A DNA stretch of 64,000 bases from Paraburkholderia sp. D15 (GCF_029910215.1 NZ_CP110395.1:2046001-2110000), one strand, 5' to 3'. Shown: positions 54,905 through 63,933, counted from the first letter of the stretch. Translations and numbers: made by a program. Notes: generated by a model not told the origin, from the letters alone.

Positions 54905-55830
54905 GAACGATCCATTGGCCGGACGGCGCGCGTTGCGCGGTGGCCGTCACCGTCGACTTCAACGACGAGCACGGCATCCTCACCCAGGAGCCGCGGATTG
55001 CGGGCCGCGAGAAATCGCTGTCGGTATGGCGCTACGGCGCGAAACGCGGGGTGGACCGCGTGCTCGACGCGCTCGCCGAGTTCGGCGTGCGTACGAGCTG
55101 GTTCGTGCCGGGCCGCGTCGCGCAGACGCATGCCGCGCTGCTGCAACGCATCGACGCGCAAGGTCACGAAATCGGCACGAGCGGGTTTCGCTGCGAGGAC
55201 TTCGACGCGCTGACGCTCGACGAACAGAAGGCCGCGTTCCATGCGGGCCAGCAGGCGCTGCTCGGCACGATCGGCCGGCGCGCCGAGGGCTTCCGCTCAT
55301 TCACGGGCAACTGGGCGACCGGCTTCGCCGATTTCCTGCGCGCCGAAGGCGTGACGTGGTCGTCGTCGTGGCGCGGCGACGATCTGCCGTATTTCCATCT
55401 GCCCGATGCGAACGCCGCCACGACCATGTCCGATGCCGCCGACGCCGCGCACACCGCGCCGCTCGTCGAGCTGCCGCTGCACTACGAACTGGAGGACGAG
55501 CCTTACTTCGTCTACAACCTGTCGCCCGCGGTGCCGGTCGGCCAGCCGCGCATTCCGTCGTATCGCGAGGTGCTGTCGAACTGGAAGCAGGACTTCGCGG
55601 CGTTTCATCGCTTCGGTCTGTGTTTCGTGCTGCGGCTGCATCCGGAACTGATCGGCACCGCGGGACGCATCGACGTCTTGCGCGAGTTGCTGGCCGACAT
55701 GCGCGCGCACGACGGCGTGTGGTTCGCGACCGGCGCGCAAATCGCCCAATGGTGGCGGCAGAACGTCGACGGCAACGAGCCGGGGCATCCGGTCGAGATT
55801 TTCGCGCGGCATCGGGAGACACAGCGATGA
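54901..55830 (+). CDS. Second NodB-fold protein, metal ligands lost
   Basis: 309 aa. Clearly homologous to the preceding protein: GHEIGTSGFRCEDF stands where that one has GHEIGYHGYRHE, so both histidines of the HxxxH zinc site are Ser and Cys. The first acidic motif is VDFNDEHG. It is likely catalytically inactive or uses another mechanism, and may pair with the active paralogue. Coupled at both ends by ATGA overlaps (to the hydrolase and to the MmgE/PrpD gene). Confidence 0.82.
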   Translation: MRTIHWPDGARCAVAVTVDFNDEHGILTQEPRIAGREKSLSVWRYGAKRGVDRVLDALAEFGVRTSWFVPGRVAQTHAALLQRIDAQGHEIGTSGFRCEDFDALTLDEQKAAFHAGQQALLGTIGRRAEGFRSFTGNWATGFADFLRAEGVTWSSSWRGDDLPYFHLPDANAATTMSDAADAAHTAPLVELPLHYELEDEPYFVYNLSPAVPVGQPRIPSYREVLSNWKQDFAAFHRFGLCFVLRLHPELIGTAGRIDVLRELLADMRAHDGVWFATGAQIAQWWRQNVDGNEPGHPVEIFARHRETQR

Positions 55831-57269
55831 GCGCGGCTCTGCTTGACACCGCGCTGGCGCGTGCGTCCGCGAACAACGCCGCCGACGATCTGTCGTTGTC
55901 GCAACGGCTCGCGGCCTTCGTCGCCGGTGTCGCCGACGAAGCGATTCCCGCGAAGGTCGTCCAGCGCGCCAAACGTCATCTGCTCGACACGCTCGGCGCG
56001 GCGCTCGGCGGCGCGTCGGCGGCGGAACCGCGCAGCGCGCGGGCGGTGACGGCCATCGACGGTCCCGGTCGCGCGCCGGTCTGGGGGACGCGCGATACGC
56101 TCAGTCCGCGCAACGCGGCCTTCGTCAACGGCGTGGCCGCGCATGCGCTCGAACTCGACGACTCCGGCGGCTGCGATCACTCCGGCGCGGTCGTGCTGCC
56201 GGCCGCGTTCGCCGCGCTGTCGTGCACGCCGCGTCCGGTATCGGGACGCGCGTTCCTGAGCGCGATGGTGCTCGGCTACGACGTCGGCCGCCGCGTGCTC
56301 GAAGCCTGCGGCGGGTACTCGCCGCACAACGCACGCGGCTGGCATTCGACGATGAGCTGCGGCGTCTTCGGCGCGGCCGCCGCGAGCGCGCGCGTGTTCG
56401 GGCTCGACGCCGCGCGCACCGGCGCCGCGCTCGGTCACGCGGGCAGTTTCAGCGGCGGCTTGTGGGGCTTCATTCACGACGCGTCGCAAACCAAGCGCAT
56501 GCACACCGGCCGCGCGGCCGAAGGCGGCCTGCTCGCCGCGCTGCTCGCGCAACACGACGTCAGCGGCCCGACCCAGGTTTTCGCCGACGTTTGGGGCGGC
56601 TTCTTCAACGCATTCGCGCCGGACACCCACGATCGCGCCGCGCTGCTGCACGAACTCGGCGACACGTGGAAGCTGATGCGCTGCTCGATCAAACCGCACG
56701 CGTCCTGCCGCAGCGCGCACGCCGCGGTCGATGCGATGCTCGCGCTGATCGGCGAACGTCCGTACGATCCGCAACGCGTGCGTGGCGTGCACGTGCGGCT
56801 GAGCGAATTCGTCGGGCGGATGTGCGGCGGCCGCGATCTGCGCAACCTCGCGTCGTCGCAGATGAGCTTGCCGTATGCGCTCGCCGCGGTGCTGGTGCAC
56901 GGTCATGCGGGCATCGATGCGTATGCGGAAGCGGCGCGTCGCGATCCGCGCATCGCCGCGATGCTCGAATGCATCACGCTCGAGACCGACCCGGCGATGT
57001 CGGATCTCGACGAGCCGGTGATCACGCTCGATCTCGACGGCGAGCCGCCACGCTCGCGCCAGGTGCTGACGCCGCTCGGCGATCCGCTGAATCCGCTGCC
57101 GGATGCCGACCTGTTGTCGAAGTACCGGTCGCTGGCCACGCTGGCGCTCGAACCCGCGAGGGCGGACGCGCTGGCCGAGGCGATCCTCGACCTGGACAAT
57201 CTCGCCGACGCCCGCACGCTCCTCGCGTGGCTGCCCGGCGACGCGGACGCGCGCCCGCTGCTGCGTTAG
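55827..57269 (+). CDS. MmgE/PrpD-family protein
   Basis: 480 aa. MmgE/PrpD fold: helical N-terminal domain (AKRHLLDTLGAALGG, AAFVNGVAAHALELDDSGGCDHSG, typical of the family active-site helix) and a smaller C-terminal domain. Known members are 2-methylcitrate dehydratase, cis-aconitate decarboxylase and iminodisuccinate epimerase. The gene follows the NodB pair as ATGA and precedes a binding protein. With the C-N lyase gene 2 kb on, an epimerase role is the favoured inference. Confidence 0.85.
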   Translation: MSAALLDTALARASANNAADDLSLSQRLAAFVAGVADEAIPAKVVQRAKRHLLDTLGAALGGASAAEPRSARAVTAIDGPGRAPVWGTRDTLSPRNAAFVNGVAAHALELDDSGGCDHSGAVVLPAAFAALSCTPRPVSGRAFLSAMVLGYDVGRRVLEACGGYSPHNARGWHSTMSCGVFGAAAASARVFGLDAARTGAALGHAGSFSGGLWGFIHDASQTKRMHTGRAAEGGLLAALLAQHDVSGPTQVFADVWGGFFNAFAPDTHDRAALLHELGDTWKLMRCSIKPHASCRSAHAAVDAMLALIGERPYDPQRVRGVHVRLSEFVGRMCGGRDLRNLASSQMSLPYALAAVLVHGHAGIDAYAEAARRDPRIAAMLECITLETDPAMSDLDEPVITLDLDGEPPRSRQVLTPLGDPLNPLPDADLLSKYRSLATLALEPARADALAEAILDLDNLADARTLLAWLPGDADARPLLR

Positions 57270-57368
57270 CCGGCAAGGCCGTGGACGAACCGCAGCGTTG
57301 CGAACCGCCGGAATGGAAACACGAAACACGAAACGCCAGACAACGAATTTTTCGAAGAGGTGACCATC

Positions 57369-58214
57369 ATGTACAAGCATCTGCCACGCGCTTTTCTTCG
57401 TCCGCTTGCGGCCGGTCTTTGCGCGTTGCTGTTCAACGCGGTTGCGCACGCCCAGGCGTTGCCCGAGCCGATCGCCAAAACCCACGTGATCAAGGTGGCG
57501 GTCAACTCGATCTATCCGCCGATGGAATACAAGGACCCGGACACCGGCGAACTGGTGGGCTTCGACATCGATCTCGGCAACGCGATCGCGAAGCAGCTCG
57601 GCGTGAAACTGGAGTGGCAGGAGTCGGCGTTCGAGCAGTTGTTGCCGTCGCTCGCCACCGGCCGCGTCGACATGATCCTGAGCGGTCTGAGCGACGTGCC
57701 GGGCCGGCGCGATACCGCGGACTTCCTCGACTACCTGAATTCCGGCGCGCAGTTCTACGTGCTCAGCAGCGCCCAGGGCGGTGCGATCCATCAGGCGGCC
57801 GACCTGTGCGGCAAGGCGGTCGGCACCAGCCGCAGCACGTCGTTTCCCGCCGATACCGCCGCGTGGAGCGCGCAGCATTGCGCGGGCAAGGCGCCGGTCA
57901 CGGTGGTGGGCACCGAGGACACCTCGTCGGCGCGCATGCAGTTGAAGCAGGGGCGCATCGTCGCGGGCGTGCAGGGTAGCGAAACGCTGCCGTACGCGAT
58001 GAAGCTCGAACCGAATACCTACAAACCGATCGGCGAACCGTTCGCGACCTCGCCGGAAGGCATCGCGATCGCGAAGTCGAATCCGAAGCTGCGCGACGCG
58101 GTGAAGGCGGCGCTCGACAGGCTGATCGCCAACGGCACGTATCAATCGATCGCGGCGAAGTGGGGCTTGCAGTCGAGCGCGGTGCAGCAACTGACGATGA
58201 ACGGCGCGAAGTAA
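57369..58214 (+). CDS. ABC transporter substrate-binding protein
   Basis: 281 aa. Signal peptide (cleavage near VAHA, residue about 27), then a bilobed binding protein: VNSIYPPMEYKDPDTGELVGFDIDLG, MILSGLSDVPGRRDTADFLDYL. It is a clear paralogue of the protein at 62636: both keep the CGK-VGTSR-TSFP segment. ATG 57369 has GAGG eight bases upstream. No permease follows; it probably shares the transporter encoded at 60755-62579. Confidence 0.92.
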   Translation: MYKHLPRAFLRPLAAGLCALLFNAVAHAQALPEPIAKTHVIKVAVNSIYPPMEYKDPDTGELVGFDIDLGNAIAKQLGVKLEWQESAFEQLLPSLATGRVDMILSGLSDVPGRRDTADFLDYLNSGAQFYVLSSAQGGAIHQAADLCGKAVGTSRSTSFPADTAAWSAQHCAGKAPVTVVGTEDTSSARMQLKQGRIVAGVQGSETLPYAMKLEPNTYKPIGEPFATSPEGIAIAKSNPKLRDAVKAALDRLIANGTYQSIAAKWGLQSSAVQQLTMNGAK

Positions 58215-58299
58215 CCGGAAGTCGCGTGAAGTAGCGGGAGGTCGCGAGCACCGGCATTGACGGGCATCGGCGGGCAGCAGCGGGAAAATGCGGCCCGCC

Positions 58300-59178
58300 T
58301 CAACCCACCTTGTCGTTCAGCCACGCCGCGAAGGCGGACGCGAGCGGCATGTCGGACAGCTCGTGCGGCGTCACCAGGTAGTACGCATGCCGCGACGGCA
58401 CGGTGAGGCTGAACGGGCGGACCAGGGTGCCGTCCTCGAGATCGTCGCGCACCGAAAAGCTATCGCCGAGCGCCACGCCCTGGCCGTGCACCGCGGCTTC
58501 GATGCCGATGTGCGCATTGCCGATTTCGAGAATCCGCAGGCCCTCCAGTTTGTCCGCCGACGCCTGGGCGAGCCAGCGCATCCACGAACCGGAGTGCTCG
58601 CAGAACAGCGCCTTGCCGGCGAGGTCGTCGAGCTTGCGGATCGCGTTGGGGCCGTTCATCAACGCAGGACTCACCACGGGAAAGAGCGCGGGATGATCGA
58701 TCATCGTCACATGCCGGTCGCGCCAGCGGCCTTCGCCGTACCGCACGCACAGGTCGACGTCGGGCGAGTAGACCTCGCGGTCGTCGTTGGACGGAATCAC
58801 CTTCAGGTTGATGCCCGGATGACGGTCGAGGAATTCGCCGATGTGGCGCGCCATCCAGCGCGCGGTGAACAGCAGCGGCGTGGACACCACGAGGTTGCCC
58901 ACCACCTCCGGCGAATCGAGCTTGACCACCGCGTTGGCGATCATGTCGAACGCGCCCTTGACCGGCTGCAGCAGCGCCTCGCCCTCGCGCGTGAGCTTGA
59001 CGCGCGCCTTGGAGCGCACGAACAGCGTGACGCCGAGACTCTCTTCGAGAATGCGGATCTGGTGGCTGACCGCGCTCGCGGTCACGTGCAGCTCCTGCGC
59101 GGCGCCCGCCACGCTGGCGCGGCGGGCGGCGGCTTCGAACGCGCGCAACGGATTGAGCGGCGGCAAACGGTTTCGCAT
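58300..59178 (-). CDS. LysR-family transcriptional regulator (GcvA-like)
   Basis: 292 aa. HTH (PLRAFEAAARRASVAGAAQELHVTASAVSHQIRILEE) and effector domain. Divergent from the argininosuccinate-lyase-like gene at 59328, so it likely controls the lyase-transporter genes. Convergent with the binding protein gene at 57369. About 30-35% like the regulator at 52814 by eye, so they are not recent duplicates. Confidence 0.92.
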   Translation of the reverse strand: MRNRLPPLNPLRAFEAAARRASVAGAAQELHVTASAVSHQIRILEESLGVTLFVRSKARVKLTREGEALLQPVKGAFDMIANAVVKLDSPEVVGNLVVSTPLLFTARWMARHIGEFLDRHPGINLKVIPSNDDREVYSPDVDLCVRYGEGRWRDRHVTMIDHPALFPVVSPALMNGPNAIRKLDDLAGKALFCEHSGSWMRWLAQASADKLEGLRILEIGNAHIGIEAAVHGQGVALGDSFSVRDDLEDGTLVRPFSLTVPSRHAYYLVTPHELSDMPLASAFAAWLNDKVG

Positions 59179-59327
59179 GGGTTGAGCCAGATGCTGAGAA
59201 AAATTTCATTTGAACGGAATTTAATTCTCGCTACAAGAAGAAAAACTGAATACGTACAGTGGAGTCATCGCCATCGCACGACTGCTCGCGGCGGCAACCG
59301 TCAACTCAACTCAGGGGACAGGCAGCA

Positions 59328-60761
59328 ATGAACATTTCCGAACCGATCGAGCGTTTGTGGGGCGGCCGTTTCAAGTCGGGGCCGTCGGCGGCATTGAAGG
59401 CGCTGTCGCGCTCGGAGCCGAGCTTTTTCCGCCTCGCGCCGTACGATCTGGCGGGCTCGCGCGCGCATGCCCAGGAACTGCGCCGCGCGGGCATTCTCGG
59501 CGACGACGAGCTGCAACGGCTGCTCGCCGAAATGGACCGTCTGCAGGCGCAATTCCTCGCGGGCGAGATCGGCCCGTCGGACGACGACGAAGACGTGCAC
59601 ACGTTTCTCGAACGCGAACTCACGCAGCGTCTCGGCGCCACCGGCGGCAAGCTGCGCGCGGGCCGCTCGCGCAACGACCAGGCGGCCAACGACCTGCGTC
59701 TGTATCTGCGTGCGAAAGCGCGTACGCTAAGCCACGCGGTGATCGACCTGCAACGCGCGTTGACGGAGCAGGCGAGCCGGCACGTGCACAGCGTGACGGC
59801 CGGCTTCACGCATCTGCAGCCCGCGCAGCCGGTGGTGTTCGCGCATCATCTGCTGGCGCATGCGCAGTCGATCTATCGCGACATCGACCGGCTGGCCGAC
59901 TGGGACCGTCGCAGCGCCCGCTCGCCGCTGGGCGCGGCGGCGTTGGCCGGCTCGGCGATCTGTCTGCATCCGGAGTTGTCGGCGGTGGAACTGGGTTACG
60001 ACGCGCCCTGCGAGAATTCGATCGATGCGGTCGCCGCGCGCGATCACGTCGCGGAGTTCGCGTTCGTCGCGAGCATGCTGGCGGTGAATCTGTCGCGGCT
60101 CTCGGAGGAAGTGATCCTGTGGACCTCGCGCCAGTTCGCGTGGGTCGTGCTCGACGACGGCTACGCGACCGGCAGTTCGATCATGCCGCAGAAGAAGAAC
60201 TCGGATATCGCCGAGCTCACGCGCGGCAAGGCGGGGCGTCTGATCGGCAACCTCGGCGGCCTGCTGGCGACGCTGAAGTCGCTGCCGCTCGCGTATAACC
60301 GCGATCTCGCCGAAGATAAGAGCGCGGTGTTCGACAGCATCGACACGCTCGAACTGGTGCTGCCGGCCATGGCCGGCATGATCCGCACGATGCGCGTCGA
60401 TGTCGACGAAATGCGCCGTCAGGCGCCGCTCGGCTTCACGCTCGCGACCGAAGTGGCGGACTGGCTCGCGTTGCGCGGCGTGCCGTTCAGCGAGGCGCAC
60501 GAGATCACCGGCGCGCTGGTGCGGCGCTGCGAGGAGCAGGGTATCGAACTCGCGCAGGTGTCGGCCGCCACGCTGACGGAAGTGGATGCAAGGCTCGACG
60601 CGTCGGTGCTCGCGCATCTGACGCTGGAGGCGGCGGTGGCGGCGCGCAGCGGTTTCGGCGGCACGGCGCCCGCGCGCGTCGAGGAACAGATCGCCCGCCT
60701 GAGCGCGGCGCTCGACCGGCAGTCGGCCTGGGCCGACGATTACAAGGGGCCATCATGGTAA
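59328..60761 (+). CDS. Argininosuccinate-lyase-like C-N lyase
   Basis: 477 aa, fumarase/aspartase superfamily. ASL signatures are present with changes: LWGGRF, DVHTFLERELTQRLGATGGKLRAGRSRND (ASL usually has HTGRSRND), GFTHLQPAQP (usually GYTHLQRAQP), and catalytic-Ser loop GSSIMPQKKNSD (usually KKNPD). The active Ser and His are kept. A transporter and an MmgE/PrpD gene nearby argue for catabolic C-N cleavage of an N-dicarboxyethyl compound rather than arginine synthesis. Its stop overlaps the permease start. A true ArgH cannot be excluded. Confidence 0.85.
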   Translation: MNISEPIERLWGGRFKSGPSAALKALSRSEPSFFRLAPYDLAGSRAHAQELRRAGILGDDELQRLLAEMDRLQAQFLAGEIGPSDDDEDVHTFLERELTQRLGATGGKLRAGRSRNDQAANDLRLYLRAKARTLSHAVIDLQRALTEQASRHVHSVTAGFTHLQPAQPVVFAHHLLAHAQSIYRDIDRLADWDRRSARSPLGAAALAGSAICLHPELSAVELGYDAPCENSIDAVAARDHVAEFAFVASMLAVNLSRLSEEVILWTSRQFAWVVLDDGYATGSSIMPQKKNSDIAELTRGKAGRLIGNLGGLLATLKSLPLAYNRDLAEDKSAVFDSIDTLELVLPAMAGMIRTMRVDVDEMRRQAPLGFTLATEVADWLALRGVPFSEAHEITGALVRRCEEQGIELAQVSAATLTEVDARLDASVLAHLTLEAAVAARSGFGGTAPARVEEQIARLSAALDRQSAWADDYKGPSW

Positions 60762-61708
60762 GCATGTCCAACACCGACAAGCCTGGCGCGGCAGCGGGCA
60801 GGCCAGCCGACGCAGCGTCGAACCCGGCCACGGGCGCGGCCGCCAGCGCGGCGCCCGCCGCCTCGTCCGGCGCGCTCCCCGACATCGCGCACTTCACGCA
60901 TGTGCGGCGCCGTTACTGGGGGCGCTATGTGGCGTCGGCGGCGATCATCGCGCTGCTCGGCTACGTGGCGCTCGCGTTCGCGCACGGGCAGATCGAATGG
61001 CGTTACGTCGCGCGCTTCCTGACCGCGCGTTCGATCCTCACGGGCCTCGCCAACACGATCGTGATGACCGTGCTGGCGATGGCGCTGGGCATCGCGCTCG
61101 GCGTGATCACCGCGATCATGCGGCTGTCGCCCAACCCGGTGCTGCAAACGGTCGCGCAAGGTTACGTGTGGCTGTTCCGCGGCACCCCGGTGATCCTGCA
61201 ACTGCTGCTGTGGTTCAACCTCGCGCTGGTGTTTCCGTCGATGGGCATTCCCGGTCTGTTCGAACTGCGCACCGTCGACGTGATGACGCCGTTCCTCGCC
61301 GCGCTGCTCGGGCTCGGCATCAATCAGGGGGCGTACACGTCGGAGGTGGTGCGCGCGGGGCTGCTGTCGGTGGATACCGGCCAGTACGAGGCGGCCAAGT
61401 CGATCGGCATGCCGCGTCTGCAGGCGCTGCGCCGCGTGATCCTGCCGCAGGCGATGCGGGTGATCGTGCCGCCCATCGGCAACGAACTGGTGGGCATGGT
61501 CAAGCTGACCTCGCTCGCGAGCGTGATCCAGTACGCGGAGATGCTGCACAACGCGGAGAACATCTATTACGCGAACGCCCGGGTGATCGAACTGCTGATG
61601 GTCGCGGGCATCTGGTATCTGGTCGTGGTGACGGTGCTGTCCTTCCTGCAGTCGCGGGTGGAGCGCCACTACGCACGCGGCGCGGGACGCGCGTCGGGCC
61701 GGCAATGA
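60755..61708 (+). CDS. Amino-acid ABC transporter permease
   Basis: 317 aa. A 60-residue Ala/Pro-rich cytosolic leader, then one extra helix and five helices of the His/Glu/Gln permease family with EAA loop ([33 protein letters not shown]). AAGGGG lies five bases before ATG 60755. The start overlaps the lyase stop by 7 bp, so lyase and transporter are made together. Confidence 0.92.
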   Translation: MVSMSNTDKPGAAAGRPADAASNPATGAAASAAPAASSGALPDIAHFTHVRRRYWGRYVASAAIIALLGYVALAFAHGQIEWRYVARFLTARSILTGLANTIVMTVLAMALGIALGVITAIMRLSPNPVLQTVAQGYVWLFRGTPVILQLLLWFNLALVFPSMGIPGLFELRTVDVMTPFLAALLGLGINQGAYTSEVVRAGLLSVDTGQYEAAKSIGMPRLQALRRVILPQAMRVIVPPIGNELVGMVKLTSLASVIQYAEMLHNAENIYYANARVIELLMVAGIWYLVVVTVLSFLQSRVERHYARGAGRASGRQ

Positions 61709-61736
61709 AGGCGGCGCAGGTGACGCACGGGGCGAA

Positions 61737-61771
61737 GGTCGCGAGGGTCGCGAGGGTCGCGAGGGTCGCGA
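61737..61771. repeat. 9-bp tandem repeat, four units
   Basis: GGTCGCGAG four times in a row, with the last unit one base short, between permease and ATPase genes. Confidence 0.88.
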
Positions 61772-61814
61772 AACTCGCCGACCTTCGGCGCGCAACGCAC
61801 AACGGAGCACGGAG

Positions 61815-62579
61815 ATGAACACAATCGTTCGCGCAGTGGACGTACGCAAGTCGTACGGCGAATTCAAGGCGCTGCAGGGCATCACGCTGGATGTCGAGAA
61901 GGGCGAGGTGCTGTGCGTGATCGGGCCGTCGGGCTCGGGCAAGAGCACGTTCCTGCGCTGCATCAACCAGCTGGAAAAGATCAACGAAGGCGCGCTGTGG
62001 GTGAACGGCGAACTGGCCGGCTACCGGCAGGCGGGCAACCGTCTGTATGAACTTTCGGAGCGGCAGATCGCGCGGCAGCGTCTGGCGACCAGCATGGTGT
62101 TCCAGCGCTTCAACCTGTTTCCGCACAAGACCGCGCTGGAAAACGTGATCGAAGGGCCGGTGCAGGTGCTCAAGCGGCGCCGCGCGCAAGCCGAGGAAGA
62201 AGCGCGCGCGTTGCTCGAGCGCGTCGGGCTCGGTCACAAGTGCGATGCCTTCCCGGTCGAACTGTCCGGCGGCCAGCAGCAACGCGTGGCGATTGCGCGG
62301 GCACTGGCCATGCATCCGCAGTTGATGCTGTTCGACGAGCCGACCTCGGCGCTCGATCCGGAGCTGGTGGGCGAAGTGCTGGCCGTCATGCGCGATCTCG
62401 CGCAGAGCGGCATGACGATGATCGTGGTCACGCACGAACTGGGCTTCGCGCGCGAGGTGGCCAACCGCGTGGTCTTCATGGATCAGGGGCAGGTGGTGGA
62501 AACCGGCTCGCCCGATCAGGTGCTCGGCCAGCCGCGACACAAGCGCACGCAGGACTTCATTTCGGCGGTGCTGTCCTGA
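61815..62579 (+). CDS. Amino-acid ABC transporter ATP-binding protein (GlnQ/HisP type)
   Basis: 254 aa. Walker [10 protein letters not shown], signature [15 protein letters not shown], Walker [14 protein letters not shown] and H-loop TH are complete. Family-typical [17 protein letters not shown] follows the Q-loop. It powers the permease at 60755 and may also serve the ATPase-less permease pair at 46725-48214. Confidence 0.95.
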   Translation: MNTIVRAVDVRKSYGEFKALQGITLDVEKGEVLCVIGPSGSGKSTFLRCINQLEKINEGALWVNGELAGYRQAGNRLYELSERQIARQRLATSMVFQRFNLFPHKTALENVIEGPVQVLKRRRAQAEEEARALLERVGLGHKCDAFPVELSGGQQQRVAIARALAMHPQLMLFDEPTSALDPELVGEVLAVMRDLAQSGMTMIVVTHELGFAREVANRVVFMDQGQVVETGSPDQVLGQPRHKRTQDFISAVLS

Positions 62580-62635
62580 ACGCCGCGGACGGCTAGACGG
62601 GACTTTTCCTTATCTCTTTCAACCAGCGAGTCTTT

Positions 62636-63478
62636 ATGAACACATCCCGTTGTATGCGTGCGCTGCTCGCGCTTGTGGTGGGCGTCGCCGCACTGCACGC
62701 GCCGTCGTCGAATGCGCAAACCGGCGCGGCGGCATTGGGCAAGAGCACGTTGAGCGCCGCGATCGTGCCGAACTATCCGCCGTTCGAGTACAAGGACCCG
62801 GCCACCGACAAGCTGATGGGCTTCGACGTCGATCTCGGCGAAGCGCTCGCGGCGAAACTCGGCGTGAAGCTGGAGTGGCAGGAAACCAACTTCGACCAGA
62901 TGATGAGCGCGCTGACCACGCACCGCGTCGACGTGATTCTGTCGGGCATGACCGATCTGCCGGCGCGCCGCGGTGCGATCAACTTCCTCGACTACATCAC
63001 GACCGGGCCGCAGTTCTATACCGCGAAGGCGCGCGCGGGCGAGTTTCCGAACATGGAGGCGCTGTGCGGCAAGGTGGTCGGCACGAGCCGCCGCACCTCG
63101 TTTCCGAACGACATCGCGAACTGGAGCAACGAGCACTGCGTGAAGGCCGGCAAGCCGGCGGTGAAGGTGGTGGGCACGGACGGCTCGTCGGATGCGCGCA
63201 TGCAGTTGCGGCAGAACCGCATCGACGCGGCGGTGCAGGGCGGCGAGACCTTGCCGTACCAGAACTCGATCGAGCAGAACGCGTATGCGCCGATCGGTCA
63301 GCCGTTCCTGTCGCAATACACGGCGATCGGCATGTCGAAGGACAACCCGAAGCTGAATGCCGCGCTGACCCAGGCGTTCAATCAACTGGTGGCCGACGGC
63401 ACATACCAGAAGATTCTCGCGAAGTGGGGTTTGCAGCAGCACGCGGTGACCAAGGCGCAGATCAACGCGGGGACTTGA
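62636..63478 (+). CDS. ABC transporter substrate-binding protein, paralogue of the one at 57369
   Basis: 280 aa. Signal peptide with cleavage near SNAQ (residue about 28). VPNYPPFEYKDPATDKLMGFDVDLG and the MILSG-like VDVILSGMTDLPARRGAINFLDY match the 57369 protein. Operon position after the ATPase gene (about 56 bp gap) shows that it is the cognate receptor of this transporter. Confidence 0.93.
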   Translation: MNTSRCMRALLALVVGVAALHAPSSNAQTGAAALGKSTLSAAIVPNYPPFEYKDPATDKLMGFDVDLGEALAAKLGVKLEWQETNFDQMMSALTTHRVDVILSGMTDLPARRGAINFLDYITTGPQFYTAKARAGEFPNMEALCGKVVGTSRRTSFPNDIANWSNEHCVKAGKPAVKVVGTDGSSDARMQLRQNRIDAAVQGGETLPYQNSIEQNAYAPIGQPFLSQYTAIGMSKDNPKLNAALTQAFNQLVADGTYQKILAKWGLQQHAVTKAQINAGT

Positions 63479-63533
63479 GGCCGGGCGCGGCAAGCAGGGG
63501 GTGCGGCATTCGATCCGGCCGCACCCGACGCCC

Positions 63534-63610
63534 GACACCTGACACCTGACACCTGACACCTGACACCTGACACCTGACACCTGACACCTGACACCTGACA
63601 CCTGACACCT
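63534..63610. repeat. Heptamer tandem repeat, eleven exact units
   Basis: GACACCT repeated 11 times without a mismatch (77 bp), directly after the binding protein stop. Such repeats can change in copy number. Confidence 0.97.
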
Positions 63611-63794
63611 GACACGCGCGATTAATCCGCAACGCGCATGGCGGCCTAATCGCGCGGACTTTCACGCATTTATAACGCATTGCCGATAACGCCCTGGCCG
63701 CGCCACGGCGGCCTCGTTATCGCGCCGGGTAAAAAATACAGCCACGCGAAAAACCCGCGCCGAATTTACCTGATTCGTTTTCCAAAAAAGCCCA

Positions 63795-63822
63795 TTCACA
63801 TTTTGTCCGGTGTCGTTATAAT
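63795..63822 (+). promoter_or_regulatory. Sigma-70-type promoter
   Basis: TTCACA (63795-63800) and TATAAT (63817-63822) with a 16-bp spacer. The -10 is a perfect consensus; the region is AT-rich. Confidence 0.65.
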
Positions 63823-63825
63823 CCG

Positions 63826-63849
63826 AACGCCTGCATTAAGGCGTTTTTT
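63826..63849 (+). terminator. Hairpin with T-run right after the promoter
   Basis: AACGCCT (63826-63832), 6-base loop, AGGCGTT (63839-63845) and TTTTTT from 63844. Terminator-shaped, but placed a few bases after the -10 of the promoter above, so either it belongs to upstream transcription or it is an attenuator. Confidence 0.6.
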
Positions 63850-63933
63850 GCATGCACGGCGCGATGGGCATTTTGACGGCACGCTTACATCGCCGGCAAT
63901 ACCGGGGCCGTCACTCGGATAACGGATCACATA

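Larger units (their letters stand above)
63479..63933. other. 455-bp gap with heptamer repeat, AT-rich promoter and hairpin
   Basis: No gene found. GC falls clearly after 63660. It contains the heptamer repeat, then a promoter and a hairpin upstream of the last, partial gene. Confidence 0.6.

Noticed and set aside
54901..55830. Frameshift or pseudogene of a NodB hydrolase
   Set aside because: The frame is full length, coupled on both sides and has clean codon use; only the metal ligands differ, so it is better seen as a degenerate paralogue.
63534..63610. CRISPR array
   Set aside because: Units are only 7 bp with no spacers; it is a simple tandem repeat. No cas genes in the window.
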